Origin: Flectonema sp. DT1601
Taxonomy: Eukaryota > Euglenozoa > Diplonemea > Diplonemida > Diplonemidae
Reading direction: 5' to 3'
Assembly: GCA_964019425.1 (NCBI GenBank)
Contig: OZ025853.1
Location: 502,001 to 566,000, forward strand
DNA length: 64,000 bases
In this document: in pieces, positions 12,344-20,480 of the stretch
How the letters are laid out: every line of letters begins with the position of its first letter
Position numbering within the stretch: position 1 is the first letter of the stretch
The notes under the pieces: generated by a model
Databases searched by the model: none
Seen by the model: only the letters and a program-made list of their open reading frames with translations
What the model was told of the DNA's origin: nothing
Made by a program: the position numbers and the translations under genes

Positions 12344-13681
12344 ATGAGTGAAGAGGAAGTAGAAACTTCAATGATGAACTTGATAACATCACTTGGCGCC
12401 AAAGTGCATCCAAGTCTGGCTGCGAAGGCGATTCCAGAAATGGGAGGAGGAGTTGGAGTAGTCTGTAAGGATAAACCAATCGGCGAAGGGGTTCGTATAG
12501 TGACTGTTCCTCCATCACTTATGTTCACGACGAATAAAGCAAAAAATCATCCGACTTTTTCACAATTTTGTGTCAAAGGAATGGTCGCCCTTCAAACGAT
12601 TCCTTTATTCTTAGCACATGAAGTGAGAGATTCATCCTCAAGGTGGTATCCGTGGATATCTAAGTTACCTGATTCTTATGATACATTAATAGAAGCAACT
12701 GATGACGAAACTGAACTACTGTCGATTAATCCAAGATTGTATCTGAAAGTCGTTGAAGAAAGAAAATCCGTTGATGAGTTGTATAAGAAAATGATCGAAA
12801 TGATAAGTTCTGTTCACTCATCGTCAACTTCGTCGTCACCTGATCCGTCAATAGAAAGGCTTGAACAGCTGAAACGAATTGGAATTAGTGAATATAAAAA
12901 ATTCTACTGTTCTCTTCTAAGTAGAGGATTCTTTTATGAAATTGACAGAGAAACAAATGACATCTGGACTATGATTCCATTCGCTGATTATTTCAATTAC
13001 ACAGATGGAAGTGGACATGTCGCGAATTTCAATAAAACTAAACAACAGTTTGAAGTTGTTACCACCTCAGAAATAACTCCAGGAAGCCAAATCCTCCTCC
13101 ACTACGGAACATATTCAAACTTTGAATTGTTATTATGGTACGGATTTGTTCTGAAAGGTAATCGCAATGCAGAGTATAAACTTAGTCCCCATCAGGATGC
13201 CAATGGCGCTGTTCAAGCATCTGAAAAATGGGTATCCGATATATTAAATAAAATAGAAAATATATTTACGTGGATAACACCCAAGGTGATCTCAACGTGG
13301 AACGCACAACTTAAAAATTTAAGATCAGACATGCTGCTTGAAAGATGGGCGTTGATGCCACCAAAAGGATATTACAAAGAAGGAGGTAGTAGAAGACCTC
13401 CACGCATATCAGAGAATTTTAAAAACAGCGTTCAGATTCTTTCAAAATTCGCATCTTCAGATCACAGTCCTGCAGCTGTGATGCGACGATCAGCTGAGAT
13501 TGTTTCAGCAATTGCTAAAACAGAATTTCAGAGCTGGTTGGCAGATCCTACATCGCTCAACCCAACATCTCAGTCGTTCACTTCTCAGGCGATTATCTTC
13601 ATGTTGAAGGAAGAGTATTCTCTGATTAAGTTGTTCGCTGAAACTCCTATTGAAGTTTGGGAAGAAGTTCTGACAGAATAA
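12344..13681 (+). CDS. SET domain protein lysine/histidine methyltransferase (SETD3/SETD6/RKM class)
   Basis: A 445-residue single-exon protein. Enzymes of this class use S-adenosylmethionine to methylate non-histone proteins (ribosomal proteins, actin, Rubisco). The split SET domain is visible: an N-terminal GGGVGVVCKDKPIGEG segment (about residues 34-49), an inserted iSET part with WYPWISKLPDSYDT (about 103-116), then IPFADYFNYTDGSG (about 214-227), and SQILLHYGTYSNFELLLWYG (about 248-267), which is the YG-x-x-SN-ELL post-core signature. The usual NHS of the cofactor site is NYT here, a notable substitution. The remaining approximately 175 residues resemble the helical Rubisco LSMT substrate-binding domain. 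The leader acceptor is probably CACCAG at about 12315. Confidence 0.85.
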   Translation: MSEEEVETSMMNLITSLGAKVHPSLAAKAIPEMGGGVGVVCKDKPIGEGVRIVTVPPSLMFTTNKAKNHPTFSQFCVKGMVALQTIPLFLAHEVRDSSSRWYPWISKLPDSYDTLIEATDDETELLSINPRLYLKVVEERKSVDELYKKMIEMISSVHSSSTSSSPDPSIERLEQLKRIGISEYKKFYCSLLSRGFFYEIDRETNDIWTMIPFADYFNYTDGSGHVANFNKTKQQFEVVTTSEITPGSQILLHYGTYSNFELLLWYGFVLKGNRNAEYKLSPHQDANGAVQASEKWVSDILNKIENIFTWITPKVISTWNAQLKNLRSDMLLERWALMPPKGYYKEGGSRRPPRISENFKNSVQILSKFASSDHSPAAVMRRSAEIVSAIAKTEFQSWLADPTSLNPTSQSFTSQAIIFMLKEEYSLIKLFAETPIEVWEEVLTE

Positions 13682-14066
13682 ACACCAACATTATTCCAAC
13701 GTGTGGACATTCTATTTTCCCGCCAAAACTGACGAGTAATTAGTGCGTGGTCCATGCTGTGAGGAAATAGCATTGGGAAAAAAAAGAAAAAAAACAAAAA
13801 ACAAAAAAAAAATATAGAAAACATTGTTCCTTCTCGTATTTTTTTGCACTTCGATATGGTAACGTTCTATCTGCTGGAAACTCGATGATCGTCGAACCTT
13901 TATTTTAAAAAAAAACAGGAAAACATCAACCAAACATGTAATTAATCACAGCATACCACAATACAAACAATGTCCAAATCCTGATGTTATAGTTTTATGT
14001 TTTTCTTAGAAAACTATGTCATCATATTTTTTCCAACAAGTAAAAAAAAAAATAAAATAAAATTAT
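13682..14066. other. Intergenic region, 385 nt
   Basis: A-rich runs and no convincing frame. TTTTTCTTAG at about 14000-14009 is a likely leader acceptor for the next gene. Confidence 0.5.
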
Positions 14067-14723
14067 ATGTCCTCTCAGGAAACTATAAGAGTACTTTGTA
14101 CACTTCCATGGCCCACATTGGAGGTGAAATCTGCGGTTTTGAAAGCTGCTGTGAGAGAAAATTTTGCCGAAATAGTTTTTGGTGTTAAAGATCTTCATTT
14201 ATTAACTAGCGTACTAATAGACTTCGTTGAGAGTAGTCAACGTGAAGCAAATGCAATGAGAATGGTTTGTGATGACTTTTTACTTAAGCAGGCTGACGTT
14301 ATTGAGAAACAATATAAAGTCGTTGATGAGCTTCGTCTTATGAGCGCACAGCTTTCTTCTCTTCTTGTAAATAATAATAATAAAGAAGTCGAAGCGATTC
14401 GAACACAAGTCGATACTTTAGCTAATAATATTAATGTCTCACCGAAGAGAACTCAATCGGTTGGTGTTTCAATAAAACATCATGCTGCTGCTGTTCATCT
14501 ACCAAAGTCAAACTTGCCTCGACTAGCATCTGATTTACTACTTGCCGGTCCTCGTAGTAATTCACCTATACCTCTACAGCAGCCACTTCGTCTTAACTTG
14601 CCTCAGACACCTATTACTGAGACTCTTCGCAGTCTTCTTGATTTTACTGAAAAGACTTCTGCAAGTAATAGGTTTAGAACTCGGAGTCCAACTCGACTAC
14701 GAAGTCCTGGCAAGTTCGGATGA
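14067..14723 (+). CDS. Hypothetical protein with helical N-terminus and Ser/Pro-rich tail (218 aa)
   Basis: Not recognised. Residues 1-115 (start MSSQETIRVLCTLPWPTLEV) are predicted helical, with a coiled-coil-like part around KQADVIEKQYKVVDELRLMS. The tail is disordered with SP/TP sites (RSNSPIPL, LPQTPITET, RSPTRLRSPGK), typical of proline-directed phosphorylation. The string LPQTPI recurs in the Ser/Pro-rich protein at 52001-52957. It may be cytoskeletal, but nothing proves it. Confidence 0.75.
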   Translation: MSSQETIRVLCTLPWPTLEVKSAVLKAAVRENFAEIVFGVKDLHLLTSVLIDFVESSQREANAMRMVCDDFLLKQADVIEKQYKVVDELRLMSAQLSSLLVNNNNKEVEAIRTQVDTLANNINVSPKRTQSVGVSIKHHAAAVHLPKSNLPRLASDLLLAGPRSNSPIPLQQPLRLNLPQTPITETLRSLLDFTEKTSASNRFRTRSPTRLRSPGKFG

Positions 14724-15406
14724 TACGTCTGACTTGTAATTATTGATTGGTTTATCTTTTTGTGAGGAAATCCTTCCTCGCACCGATACGATGTAATTGT
14801 CGATCGGATGGATCCATTTTTTTTTTTACGTATCAAAATGTTTTATGTTCTTTGCTAACTGTTAGCTTACTTTATTAGATTTCCCCCCCCCTCACTTTTT
14901 CCTTAATTCCAATGAAATTATATAACCTGACGTCTAAGCTTTGTCGTATTCTTCCAATAACCAAGTGTGGGCGGTCAGAGTTAGTGAACCATCTGGTCAG
15001 ATATATTTACTGTTATTGTATTGCGTGACTAATGTCTATTGAAGATGCTGTACATTTTTATTTGATTATTATACGTGATTTTTTTTGCTCTGTCGAAGTC
15101 GGAGAAGAAACTATTCAGATTAAGAACCGTTTATTTGTTATGTCAACGTGTCATCTGTTATCCCTGTGCGATCGACAAATAATATAAACCTTTTATCTGA
15201 ATAGTTTTGTAACTAATAAATTCACATGTCAGACGTAACTTAATATTTATTTATTTTACTAGGATTTTAATACATTGTCGTGCGCAAACAAAAATGAAAC
15301 TACGTAGAAAAAAAAAAAAAAAAAAAAGTGAATAATTGGCTGATTATATTTTTTTTAAAAAAAAAATTATTATATTTTAGTTTTTACACACTACACGTTA
15401 TTGAAG
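14724..15406. other. Intergenic region carrying a repeat copy
   Basis: A 683-nt gap without coding signal. It holds repeat copy A (15092-15207, listed separately) and two A/T blocks at about 15300-15370. TATATTTTAG at about 15371-15380 is a likely leader acceptor for the next gene. Confidence 0.6.
15092..15207. repeat. Dispersed repeat copy A with inverted repeats
   Basis: After a T run, the sequence AGTCGGAGAAGAAACTATTC continues into a segment closed by perfect 13-nt inverted repeats: AAACTATTCAGAT at 15108-15120 and its reverse complement at 15195-15207, 74 nt apart. Copy B at 56703-56823 matches the left 25 nt exactly and shares interior words (CCGTT near the left end, CCC-GTGCGA in the middle). 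Non-coding; the size and inverted repeats resemble a MITE-like or foldback element. On the - strand, a short stem-loop followed by the A run would also suit a retroposon 3' end. Confidence 0.65.
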
Positions 15407-15688
15407 ATGAGTGGTGCGGCATCAGAGGCAGCCTGGTGCACGCATTGCGAAGGGACACCGAGTCCAAAACCAAACCTGTGGGATTCACTTGGTAGGTTAC
15501 CATCGCCATCAATGATTCACAGAAAAATAATTTATTCAAAAGAAGCAGCTGAACTGGAGAATGGGAAAGTAGCTAGAGCATTAGTTTTACACTCAACATA
15601 TAGAATCGGAAAAACTGAAGACTACGAAGGGAGTCATTGGAAACGAATTGCAAGTAAAGATTTCGCAGCTGCGAAGAGAATCCGATAA
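15407..15688 (+). CDS. Small hypothetical protein (93 aa)
   Basis: Starts MSGAASEAAWCTHCEGTPSP and ends KDFAAAKRIR. A CTHC pair near the N-terminus could bind metal but has no partner pair. No family recognised. It ends only 52 nt before the GlyRS start, so the two can hardly have separate promoters; this is the tightest gene pair in the window. The ATG chosen is the first one after a TATTTTAG leader acceptor. Confidence 0.65.
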   Translation: MSGAASEAAWCTHCEGTPSPKPNLWDSLGRLPSPSMIHRKIIYSKEAAELENGKVARALVLHSTYRIGKTEDYEGSHWKRIASKDFAAAKRIR

Positions 15689-15690
15689 TA

Positions 15691-15709
15691 ATTTTCCTAT
15701 CCTTTCAAG
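15691..15709 (+). promoter_or_regulatory. Candidate trans-splice acceptor between two close genes
   Basis: ATTTTCCTATCCTTTCAAG: a pyrimidine tract ending in AG, in the 52-nt gap between the stop of the 93-aa gene and the GlyRS ATG. No room for a promoter; best read as a spliced-leader addition site. Not proven without a transcript. Confidence 0.45.
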
Positions 15710-15740
15710 TTTTCTTATTTTAAAAAAACAACATAACCAA

Positions 15741-17906
15741 ATGATTGTGATCCGAACACGACGACTAAGACGTTTTTGTAGTCAACAACCAAATATAATA
15801 AACAGATTAGAGTTCGATAACACATGCAAGAGACGATTTATATACAACAGTAGCTTTGATGGCTATTCAGGGGGTGCAGGGCTGCATGACTTAGGACCAA
15901 TTGGAAGCAAATTAAAATCAAATATTTTATCACTTTGGAGAAAACATTTTCTTCAGAGGGATGATATGTTTGAGATTGACACCACAGCATTGACACCTTC
16001 GGAGGTATTTAAAGTTTCAGGACACACGCAGAGATTTACTGATCCTGTTGTTCACGACGTCGAGACGCTTGAGGAATTCAGAGCTGATTCTTATATTGAA
16101 ATGTGGTGTTCTGATCAAATTAAAAATAACAAATCAAAATACAATAAAAACCAACTTCTTGAATTGAAAAGTCTTTCAGAAAATTCTGACGGATACTCAT
16201 CAGAAGAGTATGTTGAGATTATTCTAAAGTTTGGTATAAAATCTCCTAAAGGGAATATCTTATCGAAACCTAAGCCGTATAACTTAATGTTTCAATCCTC
16301 AATTGGGTCTTCTGGAGGAGATAAATGTTATTTAAGACCTGAACTAGCTCAAGGCATTGTACTTAACTTTAAGAGATTGTTAGAGTTTAATGGAGGTTCG
16401 ATGCCGTTTGCCGCAGCCGCAATTGGCAGTGCGTTCAGAAATGAGATTTCACCTCGTAATAATCTACTTCGAGTGAGGGAGTTTACCCTGGCTGAGATTG
16501 AACACTTTATTCATCCAGACAAGGATAATCATATCGGTTTGGAATCTGTGCTTCACGTGGAAGTTAAATTGTGGTCGGCAGATGCTCAAGAATCAAAATC
16601 GCCACCCATCACAATCTCAATCAAGGAAGCTCTCAACAGCAATATGATTGTCAGTAACACGTTGTCATATTACATCGCTCGTACTCAACAATTCTTAGTT
16701 CAATTGATTAAGACGAATGACATTCGTTTTCGACAACATAAAAAGAATGAATTAGCTCACTACGCTAGTGACTGTTGGGATTGTGAAATATTAACAAGTT
16801 TTGGATGGATTGAATGTGTTGGGATTGCAGACCGTTCTTGTTATGATTTGGAGAAACATGCTGCTCACACTGGAAGTGAGTTCACGGCTTATGAGAGATT
16901 CTCATCTCCTAGAGAAGTAACAACTGTTGTCAGGGATATTAATAAGAAGGAAATTGGAAAATTATTTAGAAGCAGCGCACCACTCATTATCAATCATCTT
17001 GTTGAGCTCTCTGATGAGGCAGCGATTAGTTTATCAAAAGTATTAATATCTGAAGGCAAGGCTGATCTTGAACCTATCCATGGTGATGTATTCACTCTCA
17101 CTCAGACAATGTTCAACACTCGATCGGAAGTTAAAAGAGTTGAGGGAGAGTCGTACACTCCAAAAGTAATTGAGCCATCATTTGGAATTGGTCGTATTCT
17201 TTACGCTGTTCTTGAAAACTGTTATTGGATACGACAATCTGACTTAGCGATAAATGAAAAAAGATCAGTTCTGTCAATAAACCCGATAGTGGCTCCGTAC
17301 AAATGTTGTATTCTGCCATTGAGTGCTTCAGTGATGAAGGTTTGTGATTCTTATTTTTATTTTTTTTTAAAAATGAAAAGTGTGTCGAAAATATATAAAA
17401 AAAAATAAAAAAATCAGGAACCCTGGTGTAAACAAATAGTTGAGACTTGGCGCGATGAATTTGCACAAAAAGGAATGAACTATCGTTTAGATGACAGTTC
17501 GCAGTCTATCGGAAAGAGGTACTCCAGATCAGATGAAATTGGAACACCTTTCAACTTAACTATCGATTTTGATACCCCAAAGACACTCAACGTAACTATC
17601 AGAGAGAGAGACTCTACTAGGCAGGTATACCTCTTCTTATTATTATTTTCCTTTTTTCTTCTTAAAAAAAAAACATCGTTTTGACCTTCGAGACCACCAG
17701 CTCTCTATATTAAGTAACTTATAATAATAGTAGTGTCCTTCTGGTAGTTGTTTAAAGTAGTTTTAAAGTAAACAAAACGACAACATTAACAACAGGTATG
17801 GGTTAATATCAGTAAGGCAGCATCTGTTGTTGATGATCTTTGCAGTGGAAAACTCACTTGGGATGAAATCCTTCAAACATTCGAAGAAAAGATTGACAGC
17901 GAATAG
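15741..17906 (+). CDS. GARS: Glycyl-tRNA synthetase (eukaryotic/archaeal type)
   Basis: Three exons (15741-17339, 17418-17624, 17796-17906), all phase 0, encode 638 residues. It charges tRNA-Gly. Class II signatures are clear: the N-terminal [20 protein letters not shown] and DLGPIG; motif 2 [17 protein letters not shown] with AEIEHF; motif 3 [17 protein letters not shown]. Exons 2-3 give the anticodon-binding domain ([16 protein letters not shown], then [12 protein letters not shown]). The alpha2 type is shown by this layout. The first 20 residues ([16 protein letters not shown]) are basic and lack acidic residues, like a mitochondrial presequence. No WHEP domain is present. If this is the only copy, alternative starts or leaders would be needed for cytosolic supply. 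Exon 3 begins with GTATGG, itself donor-like, so mis-splicing is conceivable. Confidence 0.95.
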
Positions 17907-18063
17907 TGCGACCGTTTCTTTAGATTTTTAAAAAAAAAAAAAAAAAAAAAAAATCTAATTGTGCCATGGCTTCTCTCTGAATAATTATGATGTAAAACAA
18001 ACTATTTCATTCTTGGTTTATAAAGGTCTTTTCAGCTATCAAAAATTTAAAAAAATAAATAAA

Positions 18064-18524
18064 ATGGGAGGAATTCTCTCATCAAGCAAAAGTGATGAAT
18101 TGCTAGAGTATAAACCTTTTATTAAACTCGCGGAGAAAGTGATGGATGAAAACGGAAAAGACTTGGAAGCTCTCGAGAAGTGCGTCAACGATGTTGATGC
18201 GGGTAATAGTTTGTACTTTTGTTGTTTTTTTTAGTCTTTTTTGTGTTTTGTTTTTAAGAGGAGTAAAAAAAACACAACTCAAATCCAGTTCCGATAACCC
18301 TCCGTTGTGAAAAAGAAATGCACAAATGGAACACCACAATTATATTCAATTTCTGTAAAGTACGATACGATAATGCTGTGAAGTGTCAAAAGAATGCCGG
18401 TGACAATTGGGCTTCAGATTGTAGACAAGAGACGACTCACATGCTTGCCTGTGGTGACGACGCATCGAATCGTCTATACAGATTTAATCTACAGAAGCAA
18501 TCTGAGAAGGCGAGCAAGGCCTAG
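18064..18524 (+). CDS. Small Cys-containing protein, possible N-myristoylation (100 aa)
   Basis: Exons 18064-18202 and 18361-18524; the 158-nt intron has a GTAATA donor and a GTAAAG acceptor, both outside the common pattern, but it restores the frame through a Val codon. The protein starts MGGILSSSKSDELLE, an acceptable N-myristoylation signal (Gly2, Ser6). The second half has spaced cysteines: KCQKNAGDNWASDC, then CRQETTHMLAC, which is a CX9C spacing as in CHCH-type mitochondrial proteins, though the full twin pattern is not met. No firm family assignment. TTTTCAG at about 18029-18035 is the likely leader acceptor. Confidence 0.7.
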
Positions 18525-19132
18525 TGATCTCTTGATTGCATTAATTCTAATTTATTGAATTGAATTGAAAATTAATTTGTTGTATTTTAAGAAATCCCCT
18601 TTTGTTAGAAACGCCGAAGGTGATGTTTCTGGAGGAACACCAAAGACTGAAGCATCGAAGTATTCGGGTCTCGAATATTAGTATTCCTCGCTGAAGCTAA
18701 AAAAGTGATCCTCTCAGGGATTAGGTTCGATAATGTCGTAGTATTTGGGGACTCACAGGTGGTTAACCATTCCACCCTGTTGTGTCTATCCAACTGGTAC
18801 TCGACGGTGTCGGGAAGGGGAAACGCGATGAGTAGGACAGGCCTGACACGCAGTGTCCCCCCTTACTTTCTTTCTACCATTGTTTGTTTGTTGTCCTTCG
18901 GATTTCTGCATTTGATTGATATTTTTGATTAACTGATAACCATACTAACTACCATCATCAAGGATTGTGTTGGTTGTTGACCGGAATCTCATTGGTCCAT
19001 TCATGCGAGTCTTTAATTAGAAGACGAGGCATTTGGTTACCTTAAGAGAGTCATAGTTACTCCCGTGTTTCTGTAGTTAGTTAGTTAGTTGAGTTGTTAT
19101 TTATTATTGTTTTTCTTCAGAAAATAAATAAA
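18525..19132. other. Intergenic region with rRNA-derived and structured sequence
   Basis: This 608-nt spacer is higher in GC than most spacers. It holds the 28S fragment (18983-19064, - strand). About 18755-18780 can form a strong hairpin (ACAGGTGG against CCACCCTGT), and GACAC/GTGTC at 18845-18857 another. The stretch 18612-18660 has a weaker resemblance to the 18S region around GAACGAAAG and ATCGAAG. TTTTTCTTCAG at 19110-19120 is the likely leader acceptor of the next gene. Confidence 0.55.
18983..19064 (-). pseudogene. 28S (LSU) rRNA fragment, 82 nt, reverse strand
   Basis: Read on the - strand it contains GGGAGTAACTATGACTCTC, then TTAAGGTAACCAAATGCCTC, GCATGAATGG and GAGATTCC in the order and spacing of the universally conserved cytosolic LSU core (helices near the subunit interface; the TTAAGG/TAGCC junction is the R2 target site in animals). 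From memory of the consensus I count about 8 differences in 82 nt. On both sides the resemblance stops abruptly: upstream of GGGAGTAAC the usual AAACGGC is absent, and after GAGATTCC the usual continuation is absent. So this is a fragment, most likely an rDNA-derived pseudogene. Confidence 0.8.
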
Positions 19133-20176
19133 ATGCTTCACCTTCTACAAATACTGATCCTTTCATTTCCTTATTCTAAATTAGGTGTTTATGATGTTCA
19201 GGTTTATGAAACGTCTTTGTCTTATTGGAAGAAAGAAAAGAGACTCATCGTAACAGAAAGTATTCCTTGTGGATATTGGGGACATGAAGAACAGCGGGAT
19301 CCTCTGTATAAAAATCATTCTTATTTTAGAATAAGAGATTTTGAAACTGGAAAAGTGATCTCAAATATCAAAACTAGTATCGGATTTGGTTTTGGAAACG
19401 CTTTTGTTGATTATGAATTTGATAAATTTTGGATTTTTGGAACTCCAAACGACAGATGCAGAAATCAAAATCGACCTTTTGGCCCTCCAGTAAATGAAAC
19501 AAACATCGGAGTGTATTCTTGGTGGTCTTCTAACTTAGTTAATTGGACGCGATGTAAAACCACCGTTACTTGGAATGGACCAAATGTTGATGTTGCAAAA
19601 GTTTATAGTTCTCCTTATCAAAGGAATTCATCTATCCCATTTCACAAATACGTTATGGCCACTGAAGATGGTATTTGGTTTGTGAGTAATACCACAGCAG
19701 GTGATTTATCTAAGGGTTGGATTGCCTTAAATAGCTCAAAATACAAAGGAGGGTCATACGGATGTCCTTCAGTGCGATACCTACCTCACGATGGTTATTA
19801 TTATGTGGTAAGTGGAGGTAAGAAAATCTATCTTCAGAGAAGCAGAAATCTTCAAGATTGGGAGTTGGCGGTTTCACCAGTTGTGGAACCGTCTCGGAAT
19901 GACTCTCACGTTACTAATTTAGTTAATGGTGTTCAAAATATATTAATGCAGCCTAACGCCTCTTATTCACTTTCACATCTTTCTGATTGGGACAACAACA
20001 CTAACGATGCTGACCTCTGTTGTGAAAGTTGGGGAGGAGCTTCTGATATAAAGAATTCATATTTAGTTTATGGTGTCTCTGATCAAGGATCAAAAACATG
20101 GAAGTATCCAGGTGCTTTTTCTGGACTTTCTGAGGGAAATATGACTCTTGATAAGCTGCTTCAGTCGTTTTTTTAA
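19133..20176 (+). CDS. Secreted beta-propeller glycosidase-like protein
   Basis: A 347-residue single exon. The start chosen (MLHLLQILILSFPYSKLG) gives a hydrophobic signal peptide directly after AATAAATAAA. The body has features of the five-bladed propeller glycoside hydrolases (GH43/GH32/GH117-like): repeated aromatic-rich blade strands, GIWFVSNTTAGDLSKGWIAL, a GYYYVVSGGKKIYLQRSRNL strand and the recurring S-x-N/D-L-x-x-W pattern (SNLVNWT, SRNLQDWEL). Many N-glycosylation sequons (NHS, NET, NWT, NSS, NTT, NDS, NAS, NNT, NMT) support secretion. No calcium site or catalytic triad can be assigned safely. rRNA fragments lie 68 nt upstream and 24 nt downstream, suggesting that the segment may have been rearranged or inserted. 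Confidence 0.75.
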   Translation: MLHLLQILILSFPYSKLGVYDVQVYETSLSYWKKEKRLIVTESIPCGYWGHEEQRDPLYKNHSYFRIRDFETGKVISNIKTSIGFGFGNAFVDYEFDKFWIFGTPNDRCRNQNRPFGPPVNETNIGVYSWWSSNLVNWTRCKTTVTWNGPNVDVAKVYSSPYQRNSSIPFHKYVMATEDGIWFVSNTTAGDLSKGWIALNSSKYKGGSYGCPSVRYLPHDGYYYVVSGGKKIYLQRSRNLQDWELAVSPVVEPSRNDSHVTNLVNGVQNILMQPNASYSLSHLSDWDNNTNDADLCCESWGGASDIKNSYLVYGVSDQGSKTWKYPGAFSGLSEGNMTLDKLLQSFF

Positions 20177-20480
20177 AATTAATAAAACTGAACACAACTT
20201 ACCAACACGCGGTCCAGAACCAATATCGTATATTAATACTGCTGTTGTTAAAAAGCTCGTAGTTGGATCCAAGAGTAACTCCCTTACTGGAGGATTGACT
20301 TATTATCTTGCCTTTTAGTTGAAATTATCATAAAAGTCTTATGGTTAAACAACCTTGCCTTTGTTTCAGTTACACATTTTTTTTTTTTTTTTTTTTTTTT
20401 TTTGATGCAATTCTTTATTTTATTGTGTTGACAAGTATCCTTAAAAATTACTTACTACTAAACAGTACTAAAGAGAGGTG
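20177..20480. other. Intergenic region with an 18S fragment and a T run
   Basis: It holds the 18S fragment (20201-20268), about 110 nt of unassigned sequence, a T run at about 20377-20403, and CTAAACAG at about 20457-20464, the likely leader acceptor for the EF-hand gene. Confidence 0.6.
20201..20268 (+). pseudogene. 18S (SSU) rRNA fragment, about 68 nt
   Basis: TTAAAAAGCTCGTAGTTGGA is the universal eukaryotic SSU motif that opens the V4 region. It is preceded, in the correct order, by CCAATATCGTATATTAA (consensus CCAATAGCGTATATTAA) and ACCAACACGCGGTCCAG (consensus GCCAGCAGCCGCGG...CCAG with a short deletion). The match covers the 530-loop to the V4 border and then stops; no later SSU motif follows. 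Together with its small size this indicates a fragment rather than a working gene. Confidence 0.78.

Noticed and set aside
18724-18732. GGTTCGATA as a tRNA B-box
   Set aside because: No matching A-box, acceptor stem or anticodon arm could be built around it; no tRNA gene was found in the window.
18663-18800. About 30 codons on the + strand (NVVVFGDSQVV) that recall RNase H or GDSL hydrolase motifs
   Set aside because: Only one short motif matches, spacing to the preceding acidic residue is off, and the area is better explained as rRNA-like or structured DNA. Too little to name any element.
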